Source: Ulva prolifera (Eukaryota > Chlorophyta > Ulvophyceae > Ulvales > Ulvaceae). Taken from it: a stretch of DNA of 64,000 nt. The notes under the pieces were generated by a model. It was not told the DNA's origin and did not search any database. It saw only the letters and a list, made by a program, of their open reading frames with translations. Of this stretch, positions 32,575 to 44,322 are shown piece after piece. Made by a program: the position numbers and the translations under genes. Position 1 is the stretch's first letter. Each line of letters opens with the position of its first letter. The stretch spans positions 4,432,430 through 4,496,429 of the forward strand of contig CM041204.1 in NCBI GenBank assembly GCA_023078555.1, given 5' to 3'.

Positions 32575-33602
32575 CTACTCTTGACCGACGGGGTTGTCAG
32601 AGCTTATGGGGATGTCTGCAGACATGTCTGCATGCCAGCTGAATCGCACCCCGGGCACCCCGCGGCGGCCTTTTCTGTCCCAGCAGACACAATTCTGTTC
32701 AAGCGGGTTGTCTACAACTGGAGCAGCTACAGCAGCCGGAGCTGAACTTGTCCTGCCCTGACCAGAGGCAACTAACCAGCCCTGAGTCAAGGGCAGGCGC
32801 AGACCTCTCGAAGAGAGACCACCATTGACTAGAACGCCACTCATTTACGTTACTTTACTTTACTCATACCCACAGGTGCTGTGGTGCCTTGGTTGGAGAC
32901 GAGAAGGCCGAGACTGAGAGGATCTGCAGTGTCCATGGCCGGCACATCTGTAGCATCGGCGGCAGCTTCACCATTACGGCCTTCAAATTGAACATGCCAA
33001 TTGAACAGGCCAAGCATGTCGCCTCCTCCACCTTGGCCACCTGTGAATGGGCTGTCCCCCGGCACACTAGCACGTGCTGACGTAGTGGCGTCAGGAAACA
33101 CTGTCGCGCCCTGCGCCAAACAGCAAGCAACGCTGTGGGCCATCCACAGAGATCCGCGTTGGCGCCGAGGCTCCAGGCTGCGGCGCCAGTGGCGGCCGGC
33201 GGGTGGGGCTCGGAGCAGCGCACTTTCTGCATCTCTCATGGCTTACGAAATAGACGTTGTTGTCGCGTCGTGGCTCCACGTGTACACTCCATTGTGTTGC
33301 AGGTTGAGAACATTTACTGCATGCTGCAGGAAAAAATGCTGCAGCGATCATCAGGGTGGCATCCCGAGCTGCCCATCCACCTCCTGATGCGCCCACTCTG
33401 GCACGTCGCCAATCTCGGCAGTAGCCAGCAGCTGCACCTGTGCCCAGCCTCCCTCGGTGTAGCCAAGCACATAAACTTCCTCCCCTCCATTCACAGTCAA
33501 GTTTCCCTCCTGCATCGCCAAGACTACATCCACAATCACGCCCAACGGCACGTGCACGTGTACATGCTCCTCCTCTTCTGCCCCAAACATACTGATGTGG
33601 TC
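32575..33602 (-). CDS. Unidentified protein with SH3-like segment (partial model)
   Basis: The best-supported exon is 33602-33381 (minus), 74 codons, phase 0 at both ends, with acceptor GACACAG and donor GTGGAT. It encodes NLTVNGGEEVYVLGYTEGGW and AQVQLLATAEIGDVPEW, which has the spacing of an SH3 fold (ELxxxxGdxVxVLxxxxGWxxVxL...G.VP). Likely further exons are about 33100-32874 (GDSPFTGGQGGGGDMLGLFN, then WHVQFEGRNGEA, donor GTGGGT) and about 32825-32680 (GGLSSRGLRLPLTQGWLVAS). Neither the start nor the stop is placed. The Gly/Ser/Ala-rich flanks with an SH3-like module suggest an adaptor-type protein, but I recognise no family. The SINE tail remnant lies in the intron after 32874. Confidence 0.45.
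32849..32864 (+). repeat. SINE tail remnant (TTTAC repeats)
   Basis: TTACTTTACTTTACT alone, without a recognisable SINE body. It lies directly downstream of a predicted donor (GTGGGT at 32868-32873, minus strand) of the SH3-like gene. Confidence 0.4.
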
Positions 33603-33941
33603 CTGTGTCGCAGGTGGCACCAGAAAAGCAGGCACATATGTAAGATTATCCTGAACTTCAAACTCGCGAGTTTCATGAGCTCTGTTACAAGGATAAAGCC
33701 TAGGCTGAAAGTCGAGTTCTCAAATTCTGAGTTCTCAAATTCTGATCAGTACGTGCTGCTCTCTATTCCACTCTGCCGTGAGTACATACTCCACCAGGCC
33801 AGCAATCATCAGATGGGCACGACACAGGCACTGTGCCGGTAGGCATGCGCGCAGCTCGCGTCGAGTCGCACGATTGCCAGGACACATAGCAAAAGCATGG
33901 CTGTATGGTGTGGCACACAGCCTCACTGTCGCCGCTTGCAG

Positions 33942-34679
33942 GTACTATGCTGACAAGGCAGACTGCATGTGGCAGCTCGGCCAGAAGCGGGTTGGTGGCT
34001 ACAAGGACATCGACGCCGACACACTGACATGCCGGGCGCTGCACCGCCTGCTGGTGCCGATGCGGCCAGAGGGGCACTGCAAGCACCTCGCTCCCAACCT
34101 CTCGGAGGAGGAGGGGGGCGTCTGCATCGACAGTGCCAGTGCGGCTCACAACAAGCGGGCTCGGAGGTGTGCCCCTTGCATGGCAAAGATGCAAAACATG
34201 TACTAGTATTGCAATTACAGTGATGGAGTCGGCGTCTTGGTGCGGAGGGACCTGTGTGGGACGTGGCCCAATGAGCCCGACCGCTGTTGGTCGCAAGCCC
34301 TTGACACTTGCAAGGAGCAACAGCATGCTCGCCACTGCCAGGCTGAGCACGAGCGGATGTCGGTGTTTATAAGAGGAATCGGTCGGGGGGTGGGGCATGG
34401 GGGGTCGGTGTGGTGCGTTTGTGCTGCACCTCCAACGTGCCAATGGGGGGTACTCGAGTTTGCGTACCTGCATTTCAGCGTCCATGCAAACATGCGGGCT
34501 CGTGGTGCTGCAGTTTCCAGTGCGGCTACGATGATGTTGGATACACAAGCCCGATCGCTGAGGGCGGGCGGGCGTATGTGAGCGGCGGCTACCCCTACAC
34601 AGTCGCCGACTTTGCGACCACGGAGCGCGACACCGTCCCCGGCCCGGTCTGCGAGGAGTATCAAGGCATGGGGCTGTAA
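33942..34679 (+). pseudogene. Orphan terminal two exons of the duplicated secreted-protein family (copy C)
   Basis: Exon 33942-34166 encodes YYADKADCMWQLGQKRVGGY..., homologous to the sixth recognised exon of paralogues A and B. Exon 34514-34679 encodes FQCGYDDVGYTSPIAEGG...CEEYQGMGL and a TAA stop. Both exons are open, flanked by AG and GT, and their phases agree (AG|T across the intron). None of the upstream exons (signal peptide, FNRFIDPLRDGGFP block and so on) is found within several kilobases on either strand. This is therefore a 3' fragment copied to a new place, or the surviving end of a third gene. It differs from A and B by clear amino-acid changes, so it is older than the A/B duplication. 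The open frames would also allow it to be the tail of a fusion gene with an unidentified 5' part. Confidence 0.7.
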
Positions 34680-35279
34680 GGAAACCGAACGGCGGCAGGC
34701 GGTTAGGTGATACAAACCTGCTGGTGCGGGGGGCGCTGCACTGCACCGCCGTGGGTGCGGCACGTCATGGCACTTCATGCCGACTGTGTTTGGGTGAGGT
34801 CTGTACGTCCTCTGTGGTTATGGCAGGTGCCGGAGTGATCGTGTTGCCTGGGCTCCGTTGCGTCTGTACATTGCAGTGGCGGCCAGCACAATACCAATTG
34901 CAAGAAGGATCGCCGGGGTGATGTGGCAGTCAAGACATACTCATTGCCATCACATATACGCAGCAGGCATCTCTACATATTCACTGACATTGTAACTTGT
35001 GTTCCGCACTTGGTGTGTCCGTGATCTAGTAGAGTAGAGTGTGGGGCAGCAACTGGAGCGGATCTGCATGATATCGCGATCGTCTACAGCCTCATGCTCC
35101 GCTCACCTCCATGCCAGACAGTTTCAGACTCGATGCGACCCTTCGTCCACGCTCAGATTCTATGAGCATCAGCTGTGGTAAGGGTGTGTCTGGTCTCTAT
35201 TGTGCTGGGTTCTTGACTGTCGGACCTGCAGCTGCCCCACTGACTTTGTGCTGGTTGCGCATTCACTGTGACCGTCAGG

Positions 35280-35410
35280 TGTGGCAAGGAAGCACTGCGG
35301 AGCCTCAGACGCTTCACTGCAGTCCACTTTGGCTGCGTTCAGCCTTTCGTGGTCAGTGTCCACGGCGCAAGTCGAGCTGAAAGCTCATCAGAGCCTCCAT
35401 CTTCAGGGGC
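35280..35410 (-). pseudogene. Possible second DRP5B exon-2 fragment
   Basis: GCACTGCGGAGCC and the following CATCAGAGCCTCCAT region align loosely with the pseudogene at 26300-26530 and hence with DRP5B exon 2. The match is short and gapped, so chance similarity cannot be excluded by eye. Confidence 0.25.
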
Positions 35411-35726
35411 TTCAACGACACGAGCTACTGCCAAAAACTGTCCCTGGCCGTTTCCAGCAAGGCAAGTATTTCGAGCTGCGTAGTACAAGATGTGGAATCG
35501 TCATGATGTTGTTTCCGGCACGCAGACGTGTACCACATCAGATGCTGCTGTGAACTCTGATGTGTGCAGCAGCTGGCCTAGGACGTGGCTTGCGGCAATT
35601 TGGCTGCCATCCTTTCAACATGGTCCTGTTCTGTATAAGCAAAATGATCCTTCAATATGATCTATGGACGCAATACCCGTGGCTGGATGAGCATCCTTTG
35701 GGACGCACAGGCCCGGATCACAATGA

Positions 35727-36060
35727 ATGGTGGTGCTGGGTGGCGGCTTAATTGTTCCGTGCGGGATGCTCGCCGTGGCTTCGGTGTGCGCCGTTGTTGC
35801 TGTTGCGTTGTTTAGTGTTACGCGATGGACCTGCGGTGCTACTGGCGTACGCGTCCTCGCCTTTGGACTGTTTCTACACACACTTGCTTGGGCGCTGTGT
35901 GCAGGTGCTTGCAGAGACTGGGCGCTAGCGCAGCTGTGTTCGGCGTGGGTGCCGCTCTCCCGGCGTGCGTGTGTTGGGCTGTTGCTTTCCTTGCTCATCG
36001 CCCTGGCGGTGCTACCGGCCACTCCGGCTTTGTACATGTCCTTGTGACACACACTTGCTT
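35727..36060 (+). repeat. Unclassified interspersed repeat, longer GT-rich copy
   Basis: It ends GCCCTGGCGGTGCTACCGGCC ... ATGTCCTTGTGACACACAC, the family 3' end. The preceding GT-rich 250 bases resemble in composition and scattered words the GT-rich stretch before the copy A repeat (3180-3900). An open frame of 106 codons rich in Ala, Val, Cys and Leu runs through it (35727-36047). I take this as a by-product of GT-richness and not as a gene. Confidence 0.4.
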
Positions 36061-36220
36061 CGGATGTGCACACAGGTGCACCGGACATGCATGGTGCCAT
36101 CGAGACAGCTTGGCATGTAGGAGTAGACCCAGCTAGCATGCATGTCCAGATAGTGCAGCTACACAATCGGCCCTTCAAACCAAAATACGGCAGAGCATGA
36201 CTGATTACGATATTGTATGA

Positions 36221-37222
36221 TTACATCGTGATTAATACAGGTAGCCGTGCATATGCATATGCAGCGTGACCGCATGCATGCGAGCTGGTTTGAATTGATC
36301 CAGCATTCGAGCGCGCTGTACGACTTTCGGAATGCAGCTGCCGACAGATGAGGCATTCGCAGAGGCCCCGCAAGCAACTCTCGCCTGACGGCTGCTTATC
36401 AGCCTCGGATTGCCAGTACAGGTGGACGCTCAGCGCATACATACGGCAGCACTTGACGCAGATTGTAGCGGTCTCTTGGCATGCCTCACTGCTATTGCTG
36501 ATCAAGAACCTCCAGTCATTCACAACGCCACAGAGTAGCTCTTTTTGTCCTATAGAGCTGTGACACTATGCTGTCAGTCGCAACCGAGGGGATGTGGTGC
36601 TTGAGCAACCCAGCCGGGATCGCCAAAGCGGCCATTCGATCAACTCGCAGCTCCAGAACGTCCATATGTCGGCATGATATACTTACTGGAGCACGTTCGA
36701 CCTCAAAAGCCGCCTGGTATGCTCTGATTCTATGTGGCATGCCACCTTCAGCCCTGCCGATTCAGCTCCACACAGACAATAGCTCGCATGCAAGAGTCTA
36801 CCTTGTATCAGGCGCTACAGGCGATTTATGTATTGCTGCAGCCATGTTTTGTGCCTTCGGATTAAGTGGGACTGTGTATTTTTTGAACGGGTCGTATCAC
36901 AGAAACGGGATGACTGCTGCGAGCTCTTTAGCGGAAGCCTGATCAGTCCAGGCACGCCTAGCATCGGCATGTTGAATGATATATTGTCACTGAGAGATGT
37001 CGCCCCCGAACAGTGGCGTCGACGTAGTCGACGCCACTGCTGCCTTTTGACTATCACATGCGATGTCCTACCTCTATAGGACGCGCACGCATTTGACTCG
37101 ATGAGAACAGCGCGTACATAGTTTCTGTCCATTTGAATTCTGTCCTGTATGATCCGCAGAGTTGAGCGGGCCACGTTCAGCTCCGGCATGGTGTTCACAG
37201 TGGCCATTCTGAAGCCCCGCAT
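36221..37222 (-). CDS. Tentative multi-exon gene, unrecognised
   Basis: Minus-strand segments look coding and have splice-like edges. About 37207-37098 encodes MATVNTMPELNVARSTLRII then QDRIQMDRNYVRAVLIESN, followed by GTGCGC. About 36982 onward, after a CTCTCAG acceptor, encodes DNISFNMPMLGVPGLIRLPL. About 36700-36670 encodes AAFEVERAP before a strong GTAAGTAT donor. About 36663-36540 encodes MDVLELRVDRMAALAIPAGL. About 36523-36221 encodes a Cys-rich tail with CLRGLCECLICR. Junction phases were not all reconciled and no homology is recognised, so the model is low confidence. A perfect 29-nt hairpin (37011-37039) lies in its first presumed intron. Confidence 0.3.
37011..37039. repeat. Perfect hairpin, 13-bp arms
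   Basis: CAGTGGCGTCGAC, loop GTA, then the exact complement GTCGACGCCACTG. No T-tract follows, so it does not look like a bacterial-type terminator. It sits in presumed intron DNA. Confidence 0.7.
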
Positions 37223-37985
37223 GTGATCATGAATTCAAATCACCACGATCTGATGGACTTTCTGACACTATTAGTAGAGTCGCTACTCAGATCTACACAG
37301 CATCATTGCTTTTGGCTCGCGTAACAACGTTGTCGAGTACACCTGGTGGTATGCAGCAGTTCCGCAACCTCTACAAGTATCACCGTCGCGACGATAGAGC
37401 AGCCGATCGAGCGAATCAAGACATGGTGGTTCTGGTCATTGTCAGCTCTGTGCGCTGGTGGCATCTGCGGTCTGGGGCTTGCGGTCTGGGCCAGTTTCAG
37501 CGGAAAGGCTCTCCTGCATCAAGTTGGCCTTCAAGCATCGTATATCTGTTCTCTTGGTGTCATTTTATGGCGCATGGCGGAAGTTTTTCACAATCGGATT
37601 TCAAACGCCATGACAGGTGCGCTTGTAATGCTGACTCTTGTGAAGGTCTGGAAGGTCTGCGTCACTCCCTGCACAGCAACCCAGGGTCCTCGAAGAAATT
37701 TGAACCATGGCACGTCATGTAAGCTACGTGAAGGCATTCGCACCCATCCCTCTTCTGTTTCTGGTCCATGATGTATGGTGCCCCGTACACCTGGAGTATG
37801 ATGCTGGACCAAACCCAGACCAGTCGTGCCAGACCATGAGGACGAAACAAGCAACGCCGTGCATTTCAAGATTGAACTGCATGTGAGGTTCAGCTCCGAA
37901 CTGCATCTATAGATGAACACCCATCAGCACACCTGGCTTGCAGCCAAGTGCAATCCTGTGACCGGGTGTGTGCGCTGCACTGCAG
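37223..37985. other. Region 5' of the coiled-coil gene
   Basis: A plus-strand open stretch at about 37420-37640 encodes two hydrophobic segments (WWFWSLSALCAGGICGLGLA, then SYICSLGVILWRMAEVFHN) that could be a membrane-protein exon. No splice partner or homologue was identified. The first exon of the coiled-coil gene may also be here. Confidence 0.3.
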
Positions 37986-40900
37986 AGATCAACGACCTCG
38001 CTGGACTGAATGATGAGCAAGGCCGGCAGCTGCGCATCACAGTTGCATCGCTGAGGCAGCAGCTGGGGTTTGAACGCCAGCAGCGAACCTGCACGTCGAA
38101 GGAGATTGCGGAGCTGCGCTCTCACTCCTCCACATCATCCCGGGCTGGACAAGCGCTGCAGCAGCAGGTGCGCATCCCTACGTCCCTGATGGCCTCTCTG
38201 ACACCATGTGAACAGCTGTAGTGGAGTCCCACTTCCACTAGCTTCCTGGGTCTGGTCATTTTGAATTTGAGTATTTTGCCTGAGCTTGTGTGCGCAGCTG
38301 CACGAACTTCAGACAAGTATGATCACCTGATTGTGAGGAATCTCAGGGATCTCAGGGAGAACATGAGTTTGGAAATGTCCATCTGCTGCAGATTGCACGA
38401 CTCAAGCGCGAACGGGAGAACCTGGAGTCGAAGAGCCAGCACACCATCGCCACACTGCAGCAGAAGCTCAAGGAGGCCAAGGCGAAGCTCTCACAGCAGC
38501 AGGCAGAGGCGGCGGCAGCTGCGGCCGCGGCCACGGCTGCTGCAGCTGAGCCCACGGCCCGGGCTGCAGAGCTCCAGGAGCAGGCGGCCGCCCTGCAGGC
38601 TCAGCTCGACACCTCCGCAGCAAGCGCCCGCGAGACAGCTGCTGCAGCAGCGGCAGCAGAGGCGTCCCGGGACGATGCGTGCCGGCGTGCCGCAGCTGCT
38701 GAGACTGCAGCCGACGAGCTGCAGCAGCAGCTGGTGGCAGCTGTTGCAGAGAAGGAGGAGGGCTTGGAGGCGGCGCAGAGGAGCAGCGATGCTGCAGCCA
38801 AGGCGGCGCAGGATCTGCGACAGGAGCTGGAGAGCGTCCGCGAAGACGGCAGGGCGCTGCAGCTGCAGGTTGAGGGCATTGCGGGGCTGGAGGCGAAGCT
38901 GGAGGCGGCGGAGACGGGCCGTGAGGATGCTGTAGCTCAGGTCGCTGCCCTGCAAGGTACAGCACCACTGCTAGCTCTCTTGGTTTTCAATCACGGCAGT
39001 CGCCTGTGTTTGCGCTCTGCTACCGCGTGTTTGGTGGTCACAGAGTCGGCATTCATATTCACCGCATAGCTTTGGCTGCTCTGAGTGCGATGTAAAGGCT
39101 CTGACAACACGCAGACGTGCATGCGTGTGGTCAGCACTGGGCTGTCTTTCTGGTCCTGACGAGAGGCAGGGCTTGCAGACGAGATCGCTGCAGCGAGGCA
39201 GCAGGCGTCCGCTGAGCTGCTGCAGCTGCGCTCGGACATCGAGGCCGCCGGGGAGGCCATGAGCGCCAGCCAGGCACAGCAAGCTGCGTTTGAGACAAAG
39301 ATGGTGGACCTCTCTGAGCAGGCACAGGCCGCCGAGGCAGCCACAGAGCGCCTGACACACGAGCTTCAAGCCGCCGAGGCCCAGAGCAACACACACGCCG
39401 CCCGAGTCGATGCGCTGGAGGCACAGCTGCGCTCGGAGACAGCAGCTGCGGAGAGGGAGGTGTCCAGCCTCGAGAGCCGGTTGGAGACGTCGCAGGCGGA
39501 GGCGGCGGAGACGGGGCAGCGGCTGCTGAGCGTCGAGGGGGCAATGCGCGTCGCCGAGGCAGGCCGGAAGGTGACCGCCGACGCCGCGGAGGCGCTGCGG
39601 GAGGAGGTTCGGGCGGCGGAGGATGCCGGGGCGGCCCTCGGGCGGACTGCCGGCCTTCTGCTGCTGGCTATGCAGGCGACTGAGCGCCGGCTCGCTGCGT
39701 CTGAGGTGCGCTGCGTGAGACTGCTTGTATCTGTGTGTGGCTGTGCGATGATTCAGTGTGCTGGTGTATGTTGTGTTGCAAGGAAAAGGTCGGGTAGGCG
39801 GGTAGCACCGCTGGAAGCACGCAAAAGAACAGGCACACCAGGTGCGAGGTGTTGTGTTGATCTGCGTTGTTTGCAATGCCTGGCAGCATGCCTCGGTGCT
39901 GTGCCATCCACCCGCCCGAGCTCTTGTCGCTTGTTGTTTCTTGTACCTGTGCATGGCTGGTTTCGGGGCTCTGCCAGTGTCACGGCCGCTGCTACCGGTG
40001 GTTGCTGTGCAGGCTAGCTGAGGGCAGCCTGCCTCAGGCTCTCTCGAGCTATCGGGTCCCGTGCCCCTGCTTGAGTGTTGACACCGGTGGCATGGGTGTA
40101 GGATCATGCAGCAGCTCTGAGCAAGAGGCTGGAGGCGACTGATGCTCACCTGGCGGCCATACACGATGCAGTGTCATCACAGGATGATGCTGAGGCGACG
40201 TCGGATGTTGTGGCGGGTGACGATGTGGTGGAGGCGGTGGTGCGGATGCAAGGTGACCTGCAGGAGCTCGTGCATGCTCGGGCTGACCTCTGCTGCAAGG
40301 TGGAATCGCTGCAGGAGCGCTGTGCTCAGCTCGGCGCCACGAACGAGGAGCTCAAGTGCGTCTCCCCACAGCACTCATGGGCACAGCAGGCCCAGTGAGG
40401 TCAGACTCCCCAAAAGTCACACGGCATTCATGACTCTCGATTCTGAGGCGATCGGTGGCGAGTTCAAGGTGCACTCTGCAGGCTGACCAACCAGGGCTTG
40501 CTGTTTGATGCGGACTCGCATGGCGCCCTCATCATGGAGCTCAAGAACAAGCTTGCAGCCATCCCCGAGGGTGGCAGTGACTCGGCGAACGCAGCTGTGG
40601 CTCAGTGGCTGGGGGGCATCCGGCCTGCTTTGGACGAGGCGGTTGAAGACATCCAAGAGAAGAAGGCCTTCCTGGTGATCTTTGTCGCACACTCTTCCTG
40701 CATCATCCTGCGGCTGTGCATGCCCAGTCTGGGCATGAATGGGGCTCGTAAAATCACACTTCTACAGAATATTGTAGTTGGCTAGTATTGCTGATGCCCA
40801 GCCTCACAAGCCGCATGCTATCACACGCCTGTTTCCCCACGTTAGCACTTCCATCGACAATGGCTCTGGCCGCACCCCGCAAGCATGTGGTCCAATCATA

Positions 40901-43900
40901 CACACGGCTAGCAAGCCGCACACCAGCATCTGCACATCACCGCACCCCTGCACCATGTGCAGGAGCACGCGGCGCAGCTGTGCGAGACGCTCAAGTCCGA
41001 CGTCAGCACGCTGCGCCAGCTCAGCGAGGACACCCTGACCGACCTCGACCCCGCCGTCACGGCGGCCCTCGCCGGCGCCGTGCAGGAGCAGGAGGTGATG
41101 CGCGCCGAGCTCGAGGCCGCGCGCCGCGCGCATGACGCCGCGGCCGTGTCCGCGAACGCGGCGATCGCCGCGGCCGACGGCGCGCGCGCGGCCGCCGCCG
41201 ACGAGGCGGCGGCCGCCGCCGCACGGCTGGAGGAGGCGCGCGCGGAGCTTGCGGCTGTGGAGGGCGAGCGGGCGCAGCTGCGGGAGGAGCTGCAGGAGCA
41301 GTACGACCCTGCCTGCTGTGCGAGCAGCTGACGGCTCCTTGAATCTCCTTCAATGTGCATCTCAGCGAGCTCCAAAGGCACAGGCCGTCGCATGGCAGCA
41401 CCGTCAGCGTGTCCGCCGCTCCCCGGCCGTGCTGCAGAATGCTTTCAGGCAAGGGGCTGGGCGCCCATCGCCTACAAGCCGGGTATAAGCGGATAGTGAG
41501 TGCATCTCGCGTGCAGGATTGAGCGCGGGGAGGCGCGTGTGGCCGCGCTGCAGGTGGACGTGGAGGCTGCAGAGGCACATGGCGAGGAGGCGGTGGCGCG
41601 GGCGCGCGCCGACGCGGCCGCGGCGCGCGCCCAGCTCGCCTCGCTGCAGGACGCATTCGACACGCTGGACACGATGCGCGTGCAGCTGCAGCAGCAGCTC
41701 GAGCTGTCGCAGGAGCAACTGGGCCTGGAGCGGGGCCGCGTCGGGGACCTCGAGGTGCCCCCTGACCCCTCACTCTGGCAGAATTTGTTATCATAAATGG
41801 CACCTCGCCTGGTGTGCTGGGGGCGGCTGCATCGTTCTGCCGTTCCCATCCTCCAATTTCACGAGATGCAGTCACTGGCCCGCGGATTCGGCGTGTGGCA
41901 GGGTTGCAACGGACGAGACGGCGGCAGCGATCAGCATGCATATGAGAGCGCAGGCTGGAGTTCACAGCGCCGGGCTCGTCTCAATGTAGTGCTTAGCCGC
42001 CCACGCCCCACCGAGGTAGCACCTGCACGCCATGCCATCCATCCCACCACACAGGGCACCCTCCGTCGGCTCAGGCTGCACCGTGACGCGACCGCAGCGG
42101 CCTGGTGCCTCCACCGTGCATAGCTGGCAGCGCGCCCCACGTGCAGGGGCACGTATATCACCCCTCCCCTTGCAGCAGATTCCCGACACTGCCACAGCAC
42201 CGCTGCGACAGTAGCCCTCCCCCTCCTCACTGTCCATGTGCGCGACGCGCCGGGTGCTGCAGGACGAGCTGTCGCGGGTTCGCCGAGAGGCCAACGCGGC
42301 GGCGGCGGAGCTGCTGGAGCCGGGCATCGACGGCCTCGTCGCGAAGCTGCAGGAGGCCGAGGCCCTCAACGGCAGCCTGCGGCGCGAGCTGCGCGCCGGG
42401 GACGGCGGCGACGCCGCGGTCAACCCGAAGGCCGCGGCGCGGCTGCGGGCCGAGGTGGAGCACGTCAAGGCGCTCAACGGGAACCTGCGTGCGGAGAACA
42501 TGGCCCTGAAGAGTGATGTGCATGTGCGCCCCCCCTCCACCGGCCCACATGGTGCTGCGCAGTTGTGCAGTTGCGGGTGCATGAGGGGCTCCGGCATGGC
42601 TGCGGCCTTGGCGCTGGATGCGTGCATGCATGCGTCAACATCCCCCCCTGGTAGTGCACCATCACACAGCGGCATGCCGAGCGAGGGCCTGAAGCAGCTG
42701 ACATGCGCGCGTGTGTGTGCAGCATTCCGCTGTGACGCAAGACCAGCTGCGCGGCGACGCGGCGCGCCTGCTGCGGCAGCTGGAAGACGCCCGCACGGCC
42801 CAGGCGGCCGCGTCGTCGGATGCCGCCACGGCGGCGCAGCCGCAGCAGGCGCGCGCGGCCGCCGCGGAGGCCGACGCGGCCCAGCAGCGCGCGGTGAAGC
42901 AGGCCGTGGAGGCGATTGCGCAGAGGCTGCGGGAGAGCGGCACCGCGGCGGACTCGGCGGACGTCGTGCGGGCGCAGGCCGAGCGCATCCTCAACCAGTC
43001 CCAGACGGTGCGGCTCCCAGGCTTGCTATGCATGCGCTGACACGCCAGTGCAGATGGGCGGCAGTGCAGCGAAGTGCGTCGATCTACCTGAGTGATGTTC
43101 TGAGAGGTATCTGCTCGTATCTCTGTCAGCAGTCGTGCTGAACAAGGTGTGTGCGGCACTGATGCATGTGAGAGTTTGTAGTCACCAATGGTATTCTCGG
43201 ATGTCTGCGGTTTTAGGACTGATGGCGTCAATGTGAATGGGGTGGCGATTCCTCACGTGTGCGGCCGGCCAAGCTCCGACGGCGCGGCCACTCTGCCACC
43301 CGGGAGATGGCCTGCACTTAGTGTCGTTGCATGCAGCGCTCGCCAGCTCAAACGATCTCGCTTCACTTCAGTGTTCCCCACTGCATCGCTGTCTGAGCTG
43401 AGCTGTTCATCACCGCGGCCATGACGGGGGTGACGGCTGCTGCAGATTGAGGACCTGAACGGCCTGCTGAGCAAGCGGCAGCGCGACGCGCGGCGCATGC
43501 GCGCACAGCTCGACGGCATCGCCCGCATGCCCGAGCGCGGCATGACGCTGCCGCAGCTCGCCGCAAAGGCCGCGCTCGCCGACTGCCTGCAGCAGCAGCT
43601 CGACGCCGCCGTCGCGCGCAACGAGGCTCTGCAGCGCGACCTGCAGGCGGCGGAACCGAAGGGCGGCGTCAGCGGCCGCGCGCGCCGCCGGCTGCAGACG
43701 CTCGCGGCTGCTTTCGGGGTGCGCAACCCCCCCCCCCCCCGCGCACCGCCGCCGACGTGTGGACTGTGCATGCCGTGTGTATGGCCGTGTTGCGTGCTGC
43801 CGATGCATGCCGTGCAATGATGAGGGAGAAAAACCAGTTGACATTTGTCTCTCTTGCCATTGGAAGGCATAGCACCACAGCATACTACCAGGCGCCGAAA

Positions 43901-44322
43901 CCCAAAGCGCTGATCCGCAGATGCATGGCAGATGTACTCTGACAGGCGCGACTGTGAACGAGCCGCGACCCGCGTGGCACCGGCTCAATGTGGCAGGTTT
44001 GGATTGGAGTGGCTTCGATTTCATAAAGGCAGCGCCGGGAATAAAGGCCCCGGGGTGCCTGAGCAGTGAGTGCCCTGGAGTCGTAGCCATGTAACAGCCA
44101 TGGCTTGTGCAGATGGGAAATCTTTTCGGGGACTCGGTTGCTCCCAGCAAGGGCAAGGGCGGCGAAGGAGCTGCAGCACGCGATCAAGAGGCCGCGGTGG
44201 ATGCGGAGGCGCAGATGCGGCGCCAGAGTGGCGTGGAGATCGATCTGCAGAGCGGCGCAGTCTCTGCGTGCGCCGCGGTGACCTCTGAGCGACTGCACCG
44301 CTGCCACACCACATTCTTGTAG
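37986..44322 (+). CDS. Long Ala/Glu/Gln-rich coiled-coil protein
   Basis: Exons on the plus strand are 37986-38167, 38392-38956, 39170-39705, about 40113-40355, 40482-40674, 40963-41300, 41517-41754, 42263-42517, 42723-43007, 43446-43718 and 44113-44322 (TAG). Phases agree at almost every junction (for example G|GG at 38956/39170, AA|G at 40355/40482, CA|G at 41300/41517). The exception is the exon beginning near 40113, whose 5' edge is unsettled. The product is about 1100 residues, nearly all heptad-rich helix: IARLKRERENLESKSQHTIA, then long Ala/Glu/Gln stretches and LEEARAELAAVEGERAQLRE. The last exon is different: MGNLFGDSVAPSKGKGGEGA, then QMRRQSGVEIDL and a short tail. The first exon is not fixed; 37986 starts at an acceptor in phase 1. 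The architecture is that of a structural or tethering protein (golgin, basal-body or cytoskeletal type). Sequence alone does not decide which. Confidence 0.82.

Larger units (their letters stand above)
34680..36220. other. Intergenic region with repeat fragments
   Basis: It holds the possible DRP5B fragment (35280-35410) and the GT-rich interspersed repeat (35727-36060). No gene was recognised. Confidence 0.45.

Noticed and set aside
38468-38968. Long minus-strand frames antisense to the coiled-coil gene
   Set aside because: These are Pro/Ala/Arg-rich shadows of Ala/Gln/Glu codons on the plus strand. The plus strand has consistent splice phases.
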